Source: Porpolomopsis calyptriformis
Lineage: Eukaryota > Basidiomycota > Agaricomycetes > Agaricales > Hygrophoraceae
DNA: 64,000 nt
Direction: 5' to 3'
Assembly: GCA_951640195.1 (NCBI GenBank)
Contig: OX621165.1
Span: 744,001 to 808,000, forward strand
Under the pieces are notes generated by a model, which did not search any database, was not told the origin of the DNA, and saw nothing but the letters and a program-made list of their open reading frames with translations. Shown one piece after another: positions 33,555 through 47,363 of the stretch (the stretch's first letter is position 1; each line of letters begins with the position of its first letter). The position numbers and the translations under genes are program-made.

Positions 33555-36500
33555 TCAACCAGACATCAAATTGAGGGTAGCAAGCATAGCTTGACGCTGG
33601 GTCGGATGGAAATCAAGCTGTGGTTTGAGAGCTTGGAATGAAGCTGTTAACTCACGTCATCAGGCAACAAACTCCCCATCCCAATACTTCCGGGAAAAGA
33701 CGATCGACGCTCCCCACGAGGACATCTAGAACTGCTCTCAGAAAGTGGGCGCGAAAATTGTGATGTCATTGGCGACGATTCTGCTTCTCCAGTGCCTGAT
33801 AAAGATCGAGGCCTCCGTGGCATGGTACCGCTTTCGAGCGGGGTGATACCGAGCATGGCATAGAGTTCATCTTGGGCTTTCACCATGGCCTTCATCTCAG
33901 ATGTCGGTGACCCAGTAGAAATCCCTGAAAATTTCAATTAGAACAAGCTGATAAAATATACACGAATAGATCATTTACCAGTGGAAACGCGACTTTGCAA
34001 ATCAGAAGTTACGATTCCAAGAGGCCTGGGAAGGGGTATAGGTGGTACGGGTGGTATAATATCGGAATAGAATGTAGACCTAGCGGCAGAGGAGGATGCT
34101 ACGCTGTTCCGGTGGGTACTACTGACCGAAGATCGTTGACTTCGGGATGGGTGCAAGCCGGCTTTCGAAGCACGGAGGGTTGACTTACGCACAGCCATTA
34201 CATGACTACTGCGCCGACTGCTGCCCCTAGCAGATACAGGTGTGCTTTGGCCACTATGGCTATCCACACCCTTCAAGTTGTCGGTGAGGTCGTCTAAGTC
34301 GTTTGCAGCATCTTGCGCTTGTTTCCATGCCAGGTCTCTTTCTGCTTCGAGGGCTTCCACCTGTGCACGTAGAGTCTGCGTTTCCGCCAACTGCTTTAAG
34401 AAGCTCGAATTTAGTTTTCGTAACGCCATCGCGAGTGCGCTGGCTGAATGAATGTCTCGCAGGGACTTCAGCTGCGCTATTTGTTCGTCGACTGTGTGGA
34501 GCTCCTCCGCAAGCTGATCGAGCGTTGCCGAGGTATCAGCCAACTCATCGAGTATTCTCGCAGCATCAGAAGGATCCATTGCCTCCGTACCCTCAAAATG
34601 AGCGGATAAAGAAGCAAGTAAACCCCACCGCTTTCGGCTCAAACTCTTATATCTCGATTTGGCATCCGTACCCAGCATGTCCAGTCGATGCATCTCGTCA
34701 GGGAGGTCGTTATCCAATGTCTCCAGCCGCAAGAGACGTATTGATGAGGCTTCCGAAGATTGTCTGATCGCCCTGGAGACAATGCCCTGGAGTTGCGCAG
34801 AAGTGAAGGTCCATTTCGCAGCATCCATCGTGAACCCTCGCCATCTGACGGGAGGTGTCTGAAATTTGGGCACAGACGACGAGGCATTCGAAAAAGCCCT
34901 CGCACGACTACGAATGCTTCCGTTGCTGCTCGAGGATATGGAAGCATTACGGTCCCAAATACCCACGGGAGCAGTTGAGACACTTCCAGGATTACGGACA
35001 GGTTCTCGAGGGCCGATCGGTCTTCTTCCGGCACGATGACTGCGAGAAGACGAATCAGGCGTAACTACGCTCACTCCCGAATGACTCGTGTTCGCCGGTG
35101 GACTAGCTGAATAGCTTGAACTGGCCGCATGACTTGAACTGTCCGAATGACTACCAGTAGAATTAGCCTTCAGCTCACTTCCTGAATTTTCGGAAATAAT
35201 AGAATAGTAAGGTGGAGGCGCCCCAAGACTCAGGGTTAGGGAGTTGTTCGGATGCTGAGTGACCAGGTCAGGCGGCGTCTGAGGTGTCGTCGGGAATCTA
35301 CGCGGTGGTCGTGTTGGGGGGACTGGTTCGTGCGGTACGGTTATCGGAGGTGGCGGGGATACAATTCGCGGAGCCGAAGGGAGAGCCCTTGGTATTGGAA
35401 TGGTAGATTGTTGTGGTGAGGAGGCTTGACTCGATTGCGGTAGAGTAGAAAGGAGAGCAGGGGCCACCGTAGTGTCCTGCAAGACTCCGATAGCAGAGGG
35501 GGCATTGAGGTGGGATTGTCCTATAAGAGATGAGTCCTCTGGAGGTTGCCCATCCGATGACCGACGATGAGGCGAGAGAGGAGGCGCAGGTAATGGTTTA
35601 TTTAAAGAGCGAGAGGACGATTCCAAAGAAAGGGTATCAGTAGACATATTTCCTTGGACAGTCCTACCATCCATTGAGGGTGAGTTGCGACTGATTGAGG
35701 GTGTGTGCTGATTAGATGCATCCCCCGTGCTGCTACGTGACGGTGAAGGTGAAGTTACTACGCTTTCTAGGGACACCTCGCTTGGATTTGAAGACCTTTT
35801 GCTATGGGGTGTCGGCAGTCCGTTATGGGCCGGTGTTTTTTCGTTAACGGATAGTTCACCGTGACTCAAAGAGGGCGCCAAAGGAGCTGGATCAACGTGT
35901 CCATCAGTCACTTCTCTCTTGGGCAGTATTGAAATATCCTCATCGGGTGGCTCCTCGGGTGGTGGTGTCAAAAGTACGGACATATTCCTCGCAAATGGGG
36001 GTGGAGGGACAAGACGCGGCCGACTTACGCCAGCTCTGGTCCCACGCATAGTTGTGGCAGCCCTCGTCAAAAATACTTGTTGCGTGAGATTAGATGCTGA
36101 GGGACCACCAGAAAACGTCACAGATCGCGAAATTTCACCAGAGCTCCCCAATGTCAGAATATCACTTCCATCCAACCGCAATGGCGATGTGAATGACGAA
36201 GCAGACCACATTGGGCTAAATGCATTGGGAGTTTCCGGGAATGTCTGACTGGCTGTGTATTCAGGGGATGTGGGGGTCGAATCTGCTGCCGTGGCGACAG
36301 TAATGTTATAGGTATTAAAATCGCGCGAGTCGCGAGTGACCATTATTGGGTTGGGTGTGCTGCCGGACCGCTGCCTGTTGAAAACACCTTGGCGACCAGC
36401 GGATCCGCGGGAGGGAGACAGGAGATTGATCGGTTGACCAGCCCTTTTGAATGATGGGGGCGAGGCAGTTTCCGAGCTGCGTCCCGGGGCTTGGGATTGA

Positions 36501-38204
36501 AGGAAAGACCGTGGCCTTTCGCCAATGGGAAGATGGGAAGCGGTCCGTGACTGAGGTGACAAAGCTGCTGAGCCAGGAGTGGGAAGAATCCAGTCAACTT
36601 TACAAACCATCACTATACTTAGCAAACGAATGCACCAGAATTAAAACCACCCTTACCTCGAGGTGTTGTTGGCGATATCACACCCTGCCCACTTTTCTGT
36701 CGCTTCTTTGATTCGTTTTTATCAGGTGATTCGCCTGAATTGGATAGAGACAGCGGAGACTTCACCGGGGTGGCAAATTCGTAATCAGCGAGGGCACTTC
36801 CAAAGCCTGAGGTTGGCACAGAGGAAAGCGGTGTAACACTAGGCTCCGACCAAGTGCGATGATGTGTGGAAATACTAGGCCTGTGGGTCGAAGGTTGAGT
36901 CGATGAACCTTTGGAACTACTTGTTTTTGCTGTAACGGTGGATGCGGCGAGACTATGCGTGCTAGAACCACCAGGCGGCTGAGCACCTGGCAGAACCGGT
37001 GGGGTATCTGGTGCTGAATGAACCGAAGGGGAAGACGATGAAACATTCGAGGGATGAGAGTTGCGATGATCTAGTTGGTTGCCAACGATCTCTTGCTGCG
37101 AGGTATCTGGAGAATGCGACCTCCGTGAGTCTGCGAGAGAGTTGAGACTAGGTTGTCGTTCTAGTTCCAAAGCCACGAGGGATTTGTCTGGAGCTGAGCT
37201 GGTCCTTTTCCTTCGATTTGGCACGAGACTCATGGGCACGGGAGGGACTGGTGGAATTGAGGATGAATTAGGAAAGGAGACAATTTCGCCACCACTAATA
37301 CGCTTATCACGCCAATAAGGTGAATGCAGAAATGAATTTCGAGGGAGGGTAGTAGAATCTTGCCGTGCTAGACCTGTGCGATGCTTGGACCAGCGGTGAT
37401 CGGTGGAAAGAACGAAGGAATTGCCAATGAGAGCACGAGCGAGTGTGGTACCAGAGACAGAGGAAGACAATACCGAATCGGCTTGGGAAGCTCTGGTCGA
37501 CGAGCGCGTAAGTGGGAGTTGAAATTCGTGGGCATCCGGTATTTCGATCGCAGTAGGAGAAGGCTTTCTGAACGAGGAGGGAGGCTGAGAAAAACCTGTC
37601 AAACTGGTGTGGGGGGAGAGAGAATCCAGCTGGTACTCACGAGAAGATCCTCATCGGGACTAGCACTCTCTGCGACAGATGTGTCATTTGGTGGAATTCC
37701 CGATTTATGACTATTCTCATTCATGAGGAGGGTAGCGCTTGGACTCGTATCGGCGCCTATTTCTCTGGAGTGTACCAGATTCGCTGGAGGTTGTTGTGTG
37801 GCGGAAAAAGTGAATGCCTCAGAATTGAGGAGATCGGATGGGAACCATTCATCGGGTCCTGTGTCAATCTCGAGTTGCACTCTTGGGGAGATAAGAGGTG
37901 TTCTCTGTGCGATAATGGCGTCTTCAGAGTCCTCCGTTTCCTCCGGTTCTTCAAAATCATCGGAATCAGCTGGTTCGGTGGAGATAGGTGTTTCAAATTG
38001 ATGAATATTTTCTGATGAGTGGGAAGGGTGGTATGGTGGGCGGTTAGGTGAAGTATCAGTTGAGATATCGACGAGCTCTGGGGAGACAAATGATTTTGGA
38101 GAAGGAGGATTGTCGCGGTCGACTCGATTCGCGCTGCTGTTCCGAAGCTTGAAGGCGATTGCGACCTTGCGCCTGCCGGTGTAATTAATCAGAGAGGACA
38201 ACAT
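33555..38204 (-). CDS. Large Ser/Pro-rich protein with Uds1-like coiled-coil domain
   Basis: Five exons (38204-37641, 37584-36657, 36597-33979, 33924-33656, 33617-33555) join in phase to about 1,292 residues. The first 1,050 or so are low-complexity Ser/Pro/Thr. From about residue 1080 there is a structured, partly coiled-coil region: FTSAQLQGIVSRAIRQSSEASSIRLLRLETLDNDLPDEMHRLDMLGTDAKSRYKSLSRKRWGLLASL ... ILDELADTSATLDQLAEELHTVDEQIAQLKSL. This resembles the Uds1 (up-regulated during septation) domain of fungi, from memory and not searched. A role at the septum or cell cortex is inference. The last intron (38 nt) is short, and the final 21 residues depend on it. Confidence 0.75.
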
Positions 38205-38782
38205 GGTCGAAGGAGGGCTCAATGCGAGGGGGCCAGTGTCGGGTGTGAGGAAAAACACGGCGGGCACGGCCGCGGTGGTAAAGGCGAACGGTCGGTGGAG
38301 TAAACGGATCCGTAGGTGGTCGTTACTTGTCAGCGAGATTGGTATGATGTATCGGGTAGCTTATATCATCATCAAATGCGGGATGATCCCGTTGGAAACG
38401 CGCAAAAAGGCTGAAACGCCCCAGGAAATGCTTTTCAGCTTGGCGGTCAGATCTACCTTTGCAACGATGTTTGAAAGCACGAAACCCAGGCAGAGAATTG
38501 CCGACTTTTCTGCAACCTGTTCCCGAATGCGGTGCACCCAATGGGCATGACTACTGTGATCAGGTCGAGTCACCTTGGGCGACTGGCACTTTTTTGAGTA
38601 CTCCAACAACAATCCATTGCTCGGATAGCTCGGTGAGTTTTGCTGTTTGCATGGGCTACGGTTGCCGAGCGTGCTGACCTGTCGCTCTAAATTAGACCAT
38701 TTAATTGATTACACAAGCGTGGCTTTGTCCACCGGCACTTTTATCTCACATTGTATTCTACATTTTCTCAAGTGAATATATA
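38205..38782. other. Intergenic between Uds1-like and VIT-VWA genes
   Basis: This is the promoter of the Uds1-like gene and the 3' region of the VIT-VWA gene. Only short unconvincing open frames are present. Confidence 0.5.
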
Positions 38783-41695
38783 TCATTCCACCAAACTTCT
38801 CGCGCGATCCAAAAGCAGACCGAACAATTCCCTCGACATCGGTCCCTGGTCGATAAACTCCATAACCTTGTCCCAAAAGGCCTCGAGCAAATCGGACTGG
38901 CCGATATGCTTCTGCACATACGCCACGGCGAGAACCGTAGCCCATGTTGGATCGTCCACCTCGAGGTCGGCAGGTTTCTGGAGTGCTGAATGGCCAACGA
39001 TGGCGCCCAGAGGCTCATTCAAAGAGAAGGAACCATCAAAAGATTGCAGGCTCACAAGGCCAATAGCCGCCGTAAGTTCAGAGTGAGTCGTTGATTGAGT
39101 GTGGGAATCGCGTTGTGCCTGCTTAGGCCGTCTGTGCTCGATGGTCGGTGATGGGCTACGGATCCTCGCTTGATCCTCGTCGGACAGTACTCTCCGGGGG
39201 CGCCTTTCTGGACTCGGAGACGAAGAGTAGCCAGAGAACGATCCTTCCAAAGAACTCATCGTCGAGAAACTGTCTTCACTTTCGTGCTGTTCCTCACCAG
39301 ACCCATCTAAAAATCCAGGAACAGGGGAAACTGAAGGTGATGATGAGGTTGTATAATGTCCAGGAAGACGCCGGACAATTGCCCTTCCGCGCCGAGGGTT
39401 TCTTTCAAAAAGGGACAACGCGGCTGTGAACATACTCGAAACAATGTCCATTACTATTGATGCAATATTCTTGTTTTGATCGTCTTCGTTAAAATCAGAA
39501 TGTCGTTGGCTCGACCGGCCCGTTGGTCTCCCACGAGCAATTCTTCTGACGCTCTCTGTTCCTTGATCAACGGCAATGAAGGATGTATATCTGCTCACGA
39601 GCTGATACTTTTCACCAAGACGGATAATCGCAGCTTTGCGAATGTCTTCCGGTGTAGCTTGGTTGACGGAAGTGGGTAAGATGGCAGTGCCATCCATATG
39701 ATTAGTGATGAGAGAGCGGGCCGCTAGTGTATGGATTAGGGAAACGGCAGGCGTTTTTTTGTCGAACGGCTTTGCGCTTGAGACTGGAACAATTATTTCA
39801 ACCGGCTCGCCGTCGCCACTCAGTTGTCCTCTCAGGACAACTTTCTCTGGTAATTTCCTTTCTTTTGTTATTATAAACACGATGAACCGCATGCCGGGAA
39901 ATATTTTGGCGATTCGGGCTGGCGACTGCTGTATGGCATCTGGTGGGGATAGTATGACTCGACCAGGAGAGGCAAGATCCGGGAAGCTGACGGACGAGGG
40001 TGAACGATTCGTGTCAGGGCCGGCCTGTAAGCCACCTCGGATTCCCCAATCAATTGATACGTCGTCCAGGGAGGAAGATCGTCCAGCACGGAATAGCTTG
40101 GCACATTTTCCTATTATCTCCTCACTTTCCACAGCGAAGAGGCATTCGCCATTGCCCGCACGCGCGATGCCTTCGATAACTTCACTGGACACGTCATTCC
40201 CGATGCCAAGTGAAAATACACGCAATGGGGCTCCCGGCGGAGCAGCAGCAACTGCTTTTGCTACAGTGGCAATGACCTGGTCTGGCTCACTGATCTGTGT
40301 GAGTATATTACTTAGTTATAGATCATTGGAATTGAAATGGGATTCTGCACCTCGCCATCTGTCATCACAAACACCGCAGTCGCAATGCCAGAATCGCGGT
40401 TATCAAACACACATCTCAAAGCAGCAGCAAGCTCAGTCCCGCCGAGATTTGCTTCCATGCTCTCTACATGCTTTGTCTAATCTCATCGTTAGTCAAGGCA
40501 AGAGCAAATAACGAACAGGTATATCTCACTGCAGTTAACAAGTTGGATTCGGAATAAACCAAACTTCCATCTTGCGAGAACTTCTCAACTGGTGTGCTTC
40601 CAAAACTAAAAACATTGAATGTACTTCCACCGCTTGGCAGAAAACGCAGAAGCGCAGCGAGAGCACGCCTGGCTGCTGCAATGCGACCTCCACTCATGCT
40701 CCCACTACGATCAACTAGGAAGAGGTATTCCTGGTCCGGGATAGGGGGAAGTTCAAACTTTTTCGGAACGAGAGTCAACTGCATCGCGATCGTGCCCGAG
40801 CCACTTTCGTCCCGTTCTGCAAAGCAACGAGGGGAGTCGAGTCCATCAGCTTGCACGGTGATCACGAAATCTTTCGTAAGGAAGGTCCGAGAACGTAGTT
40901 TCACCGTCTGTCGACGGCGCGAGATTCGGCCTGTGCTCGTCACATAGGGCGAGATAGTTATAGAGTCGGAGTAGTTGGGACATAATATCTTTCGAATGAT
41001 GCCGCTCATCTGGACATCTATGGTGATTCGCAGACGGGTTTGGTTTGAGGCCGCCGCTGCGTCCACGAGGGCGGGAGGTTCGGGGCCATAACGGCATCCG
41101 ACAGACAAGGGCAACTGGAGGCGGACTTCATCCCTCAAATCATCATCCATCAGATCCATGACGAATACCAGTTTGGTAGTCACGGTCTGTTTTGGTGGGA
41201 CGGAGCCGATCGAAATGGTGAATACTAGATAGATAGTCACGATCAATGACATCGCGAGTTGTGAGCACAACAAGTACCACACGACTCACCATCACCCGTA
41301 ACAGAATCCACCAGTGCAGATGCCTTTCCTTCGCTTAATGCCTGAGCATGCTCTTCGGCGGCCAAGGTTTTCTCCTTCGACACACCAGTGATCACCCGAC
41401 CGTCGGCAAAGTGCATCTCGAACGCGCACACTGCGGCGCGAGATGGGAGTGGAAAGACATACTTCCCGCGAGCGGTTGGGACATCTGCCGGGTTGGAGAA
41501 TGTCTGCCGGAGAGTCACCCGCGCCGAAACTGTGGATTTGACCAACAACAGATGAGCATACGGATGTTTTGACATTGAAACAGACCGCATACCGTCTACC
41601 ACGAACACGTTGATGCTTACTTGTTCGAGGGGCAAATGAGAAAGTGTCCCGTCGACGGAGTGCACAACCCCGCGAAGAGGTCCAGGATCGTCCAT
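38783..41695 (-). CDS. VIT and von Willebrand A domain protein
   Basis: Four exons (41695-41290, 41224-40530, 40476-40351, 40294-38783) join in phase to 912 residues. The N-terminal VIT domain has the typical AHLLLVKSTVSARVTLRQTFSNPADVPTARGKYVFPLPSRAAVCAFEMHFADGRVITG. The VWA domain follows, with a complete metal-binding DxSxS (DRSGSMS from residue 307), GGTELAAAL, VFVMTDGE and RVFSLGIG. The C-terminal part (ATVLAVAYVQKHI ... WDKVMEFIDQG) matches the tail of VWA5A/PARP4-type proteins. It is probably cytosolic. The function is unknown in fungi. Confidence 0.88.
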
Positions 41696-42293
41696 GTAGC
41701 CAAAAGCTAGGCCGGCGGTACTCTATTCTCTTGAACGGCTTTTTATGAAGGACTGGCACACAGTGGAAAAGCACGTAAATTAGGCGCTGCCTCAAGGCAC
41801 GATGTTACCACGTTTCCGATAATCAGGCCAAGAAGCTTTCCAAAGGGAGTGCATGGCCATCCTAGTCCAAATCTCATGAGTCCATTCTCCTAATCTGACT
41901 TGGGTTGGCCAGCGCTTGAGCTCCCATGGCTGGTCAGGTCGAGCTTGAGAAAAGCGTCTTCACGGAGTGAGAGCAACGTAATAAGGGCTTTTTAGCAAGC
42001 GTTCCCAGGCAAATAAATAATCATCTGCTATCCTCAAATCTGTGTGCTATATTGCTGGAACTTTCCCGTCTGGAGAATCCATGGAATTATCGAAGTGTCA
42101 TGATGCACGATGGACTGAAATGATGCAAATATATATGCACATCTTGTCTACCACAATGGGGTGTATGAAACATAAGGTCCATGGAGAATTGGCAGATACA
42201 TGGTAATACATTGCGGGCTGGTGATGAAAGCTGATGAACGAATATAGCATTCGAATGAGTCTGTCAGATCACCAGCAGTGCTTTTTTGAGAGA
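41696..42293. other. Intergenic, nothing recognised
   Basis: AT-rich spacer with the promoter of the VIT-VWA gene and the 3' region of the F-box/WD40 gene. No coding or RNA signal is visible. Confidence 0.5.
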
Positions 42294-44970
42294 TCAGACG
42301 AAGAGAGTGGCATTGATACCCTTGGTAAAGTCCAATATGACGATCTTCTGGTCGTGCGATGTGCTATTTATTCAATAGATTAGTTGTATGAGCACCATAA
42401 GAGGTGTACACGCGCACCTAACGATCCTCCCGACATCAAACTTGACGTCAAAGATATGACTCGAGTGACTATTCCTAAACTCCCTAATCATTTTGCCTAT
42501 TATACCAACGAATCAACGTCAGGAGGTACGACATACTACTTGAGGCATGGAAAACTTACCGCTTCTTAAATCCCACACCTTCACACTCTTGTCATAGCTC
42601 GCACTAACCAACCTCCCACTCTTGGGATCAAACGACAAAGCCCTGACGAGTAGGTCATGCCCAACAAGCGTACGAATACACTCGCCAGTTGACGCCGACC
42701 ACACCTTGATTTTGCAATCGTTCGAGCCTGACACGATCAAGTCGTCCTGCCACGCACCCATCAAGGTTTGCAAAAGTGAACACACCAAAGGAGAAGCCTT
42801 ACACACCTTGAACTCGATACATGCCAGCCCTCGATCATGTCCTTCAAACGTCCTCAAACGTTCTCCGCTTTCAATATCCCACAGCATCATCTTCCCGTCT
42901 CCGCTCGCACTCACAACTCGCCCACCACGAGTATCAAACTCTGTCGTGCCGTTCCCACCGCTCTGCAGTCCGACGGCGTTGACGGGCCCCTCGTGGCCGC
43001 GGAGAGTGCGATGTAACTCGAGGGTGCGGCGATCCCACACTCGAATCAACGCATCCTTTGAGCTAGATGTGATCAAGACAAATAAGCTCAAGTTCAAGCT
43101 TGAGCGATATATAAATTGCTCACCAACTGACAATCCACCGCTTATCGATTCGCAAATCCAACACGCCACCCGAATGACCCTTCAACGCCGCTCTTACTTC
43201 TCCCCTGACCTCGTCTCCCGGAACACCAGATTCGCGGTGATCAGGGTCGCTGTCGTACAAATCCCAAACACACACGGAGCAATCGCTGCTACCGCTCACC
43301 ATGAAGCCTGACCGCCGTCTACTCAGCGCTTTGCTAACCCTCTTCACGGTAACGTCATCCCTCGCTCGCAATTCACTATCGCAACCTAAATCGCTCTCCT
43401 CATTGTCATCATCGCCTTCCCAATCTTTATCGAACTTTAGGCACAACACGCTACCTGCGTGCCCCCTCAACGTGCCAAGCAACCGTCCGGTCGCGAGGGA
43501 CCACACCTTGATAGTTTTATCACGTGATCCAGTAATAATACGGGTCGCGTCGAATTCTAGGCAGTAGACGCTAAGTAGGAGTGAGTATGATGCCAGTAGA
43601 CTAAGTGGGGTGAAATACAAACCTGTCGGCGTGTCCCTCGATCCGTCTCACCTCGGGATCACCGTTGACCCATCTCTTGTCCAATTCAAGCCTTTCTTTG
43701 AATAGAAGACGCCAGTCGAGCGTCAGGGGGGCAAGAGTGGGTGGGAGGGATAGAGATCGGTCATGTAAGAGCGACGCTCGCGCGTATGAGGTGCTACAAC
43801 GGATATCAACGAGGGCAAGACACAAAGAGGAAAGAGACGAACGACTGAGATGGTGTCAATGAGAGGTTTGCAGTGCTAGGCGCACTACAACTGCGTCGCA
43901 TGCTGGTACTGACAAAGCGTCCGATGCTCACCCCCCCTGGCGGGATTGAATTACGATTCCACTGACACCTCAAATGAGTCAAACCGTTTTGAATGGTAGG
44001 GAGCGCCGCGCGGGATAGATCGATACCCCATCCTCGTCCATCTTTACCTGCTTCTGCCAAGAAAAGCGCTCTCCATACACCATTATCGCGAGCCAACGTG
44101 CGCCATCTGCGGCTGACCGCAAGGCAAGAGAGAACGGAGGATAAGTCGAGGAAAGTGGAGAGGATGTAGAGAGATAATTCAGGAGGCAAGAGAGACAGAA
44201 TATCTGAGTAACATGGTGTAAAATAACGAATATTACAATAAGAATGAGCACGTACCGATGCCGGTGACTGCCCTGACATCAATGAAACAGGCCTCGTCAT
44301 CAATGAGCTCCCCTTCTTCACCATCAAGAGGAGGAAGGTCCTGATAGTTGAAGTCGGAATGAAAGAGGTCCAGACTGGCGGACATTTTGCCTTTACCATT
44401 GCGACCTGAGGACGAAAGCTGGGGCTTTGTCAACGTGTGTTTTCCGGGAGAGGACAAAGCATCCCAAATTTTTGGAAAGAGAGACTTGAAAGGATTCGGG
44501 GAGGGAGAATGAGAAGCATCGACCAATGCTGTACCAAGAGGAGGAGTGAAGTACAGCATCGGCCACATACCACGGGAAGGCGAACGGGAGAAAAAAAGCG
44601 AGCTCTGAGGCGTGCTAGGACATGGATAGTTGCGAGAAGAAAATACATCGGGAACCTCTGAAGGACTGATGATAGAAAAGGTATCAATGGAGCCGGAAGG
44701 GGTGGGTGAAGACGGGCGGTCAACCGTAAAGGAATGTGGGGCTGGGGGAAGGGGACGGTCGAGGATAGCCAAATCTGGGGGTGGGGGTAAGGGGAGATCA
44801 GAAGTAGTTAAAAAGGGCGAGCCGAGAGCGGTGCCAAGCAGACGGCTGAAGCGAGGGGTGGAAATGGGTGAGTCGGGGACGAGAAATGGAGGAGAAGGCG
44901 GGTAGTGTGCCCTCCGTCTGTGGCGAAAAGTGTATTTGGGTGGAGGAGTACTGGCGGGGGAGCAGAGCAT
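42294..44970 (-). CDS. F-box and WD40 repeat protein (SCF adaptor type)
   Basis: Eight exons run from 44970-44256, 44203-43969 and 43844 (or 43793)-43623, through 43570-43124, 43062-42807, 42746-42560 and 42496-42418, to 42363-42294; the total is about 736 residues. A Pro-rich N-terminus precedes the F-box (DILSLLPPELSLYILSTFLDLSSVLSCLAVSRRWRTLARDNGVWRALF). APLTLDWRLLFKERLELDKRW then leads into at least six WD repeats: TGSRDKTIKVWSL, SGSSDCSVCVWDL, SCSKDALIRVWDR, SASGDGKMMLWDI, SGSNDCKIKVWSA, SASYDKSVKVWDL, STSHDQKIVILDF. The layout is that of Pop1/Met30/Cdc4-like substrate receptors. The splice between exons 2 and 3 is uncertain, because the obvious GTGAGC donor at 43931 puts the next exon out of frame. 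Confidence 0.87.
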
Positions 44971-45847
44971 GGGTGCGATGGAGAAAAGGATCTGAACAGA
45001 GGCGTAGTAAGTCTCGTGACCTTACGCAAGAGGTGACGGTTGTAAGCACGTGATGATGTGAAATGGTGTGTGGCTGTCCAAGTAGGAGGTGGGCAAAGGT
45101 AGCTGATGATCCATCTCTCCTTCCCCTTGATTCTCCTGCACAGTTTGCAGCTCAGTCGATCTATTTAGTAGTTTCGGTGTGATTCAATCCGATGCTGCAT
45201 TCAATCCTATTCTAGCATCTCACCGAGCAACCGCTCTTATCTTCCCCGACGAGTGACTCCGAGGATTCCGCCCCATGCCACGTGGAATTTAAAGTTTGGT
45301 GCTCGCTTTTGCCTCCGTTCTGATTGCCGCAGGTGGCGACTGGGCTCTCTGTGGTTTTTCTTCTCGTGAAGGCGGTACAGAACGTTTCGTGGATGAAACA
45401 CACTTTCCCACGGCTCTTTACTTTATCCACCGTAAAGCCACCGACAGCTGCATCGAACATCCAAGTGAGCCGAGACGAGCTGCACAAGTTTGTAGATCAA
45501 GAGTGATGTTGAAGATCAATCATGTCATTACAAAACTCGTCACAGGGGGTATATCTGGGATACAGCGTGAATGATAGGATACGTCTCAGTAATAATACTT
45601 GAGCAAGCCAATGTAATAGGCAATTACCCCGAAAGCGGTCTAAAATAATGCAGTAAATTGAAATAAAGCCAGCTTCATGAAGATAGAGTCAGGCCTTGAG
45701 ACTGAATCGTTACGTTGCTTAGAGTATCAAAGCCTCCCATCATGTGATGAACACGTTTCCGTGGTGGTAGCGTCGCAATGTCCTGTCGTTGAGATGGTAA
45801 GATGAATTGTTTGTAATAGCAACGGGCTTAAGCGTGATCTGCTTACT
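44971..45847. other. Intergenic, no supported gene
   Basis: CACGTG at 45048-45053 lies about 80 nt upstream of the F-box/WD40 start. Open frames of about 90 residues on both strands at 45212-45574 have no family features, and I do not call them. Confidence 0.45.
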
Positions 45848-47363
45848 TCACAAGCGTATCGGCCATCTAGATTGCCAGTAAGCATGCGATCAAAAGAACA
45901 AAGACATGTATACCTGCCTTCGAGTTCCCGCGCATGTTTTCGGCCATCCTTGGACGGATCCTAAAACATACGAACTTGAGATCCATCGAGATCTAGCGCA
46001 CCTATACACTTACCTCCACGCGAGCAGCGGACTCCTCGGGATACATACCCTGGCTATCAGCTTCGGACCAGTCTACTGTCTTGTTGAGCTCCCTGGGGAT
46101 CCTCGTGGATTCCATCGAATGGCGGTAGTCGTGGATGGGAAGCTTTTGAAGAAACATGTCATTACGGTTTTCGAGACCATCCATCGATCTCTCCCCAACT
46201 TCACGATGATAAATGGTCGGACTTTGATGTTCATCCATCGAGACAGAGGAATGTCTCGAGCCAGTGTCTGGGAGCGTTATTAATGGCGCTTTTCGTGGGC
46301 AAAAAAATCAAAAGCTTACCAGTAGATTTCGATCGCACAAGCAATGCAGCCACTAAGACCAGAATGTAAGAACCACGAGAGACTGAGAACAGTCTCAACT
46401 TACTGATGTCGTCACGTTGCCTCTCCGCTGCGGCGACTTCCTGTCGAGCTTGACGCTCGTTTTCCAGACAGGTTGTGTATTTCAGGAACGCATCTTGAGT
46501 GTCCTTTTGCGCCCTTGCCAGTGATTCACGTGCACCAAGAAGCGCTTGTCCTGTTAATGAGTCAGAAATGATATCTAGCCACACATTCAACCCGTTTCGC
46601 TTACTGGACGTGTTTGCCTCCTGCATCACGGAATCGAGATGACGCAAGGAGGGAGACAGGGAATTCCGGGACGAGTATGGGATTTTTGAGCTGGAGCCTT
46701 CGGAGATATTTTCTGATCAACAGACAGAATAAGACACCATGCGTGACACGCTGCCAAAAATCACGCACCCCCGGCCATACGCGCGTGGTCAACGACATCA
46801 GACGCCACAAGATACCCGCGTTCCGACCTCTCGGGAGTAGGCGAGTCAGGAGAGGGCTCTCGTAGAATTGAATGGCGCTCGCCCATGAGTCTTCGAAGAC
46901 GAGGGTTGTGGTGGATTCCGGATGCTTGCCTCTCGATAAATTTTCGGAGGAAGGTCAACTCGATGTTGTCGGGCATGGTATACGGTGGGCCTTGAATGTC
47001 ACCCTTCTGCATGAGAAGCTCTAGGTGGGTCATGGTCTTGTCCTTGAGCTGCTGCAGCCACTCGTGTAATTCCATGTGGTCCTGGTCAGCACGGGCATCG
47101 TAGTCTTGACGTCTCCTCGCCTTTCTCCAATACGTCTTGGTCAATTTAAGGGCGCGATTGACCTCGCCGTCGAGGATGCGGTACCAATCGCTTGACTGCT
47201 TGTTCAACCGGACGGCCATAACGCCTGGTTGGACTCGAAGTTGGAGAACACAGCGACCCTCCCGATCGGGGGGGCCGAGGATTCCCTTCTGGCCTTGATT
47301 TCCGCGAGTGGCACCGCGGGAGACGTTGCCCAGCTCTGGCCAGGGGAGGTCGTCGGTAAGCAT
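45848..47363 (-). CDS. Coiled-coil protein of unknown function
   Basis: Seven exons (47363-46769, 46712-46605, 46550-46404, 46352-46320, 46267-46014, 45960-45914, 45866-45848) all join in phase, giving 400 residues, or 352 if ATG 47219 is the start. The first exon has a helical, charged region (LNKQSSDWYRILDGEVNRALKLTKTYWRKARRRQDYDARADQDHMELHEWLQQLKDKTMTHLELLM). Exon 3 is a coiled coil (RESLARAQKDTQDAFLKYTTCLENERQARQEVAAAERQRDDI). No known domain, signal peptide or membrane span is recognised. The small 3' exons (33, 47 and 19 nt) are the least certain part. Confidence 0.6.

Noticed and set aside
45212..45574. Overlapping open frames of about 90 residues on both strands
   Set aside because: No conserved motif, no splice continuation and no clear promoter; overlap on both strands suggests chance.
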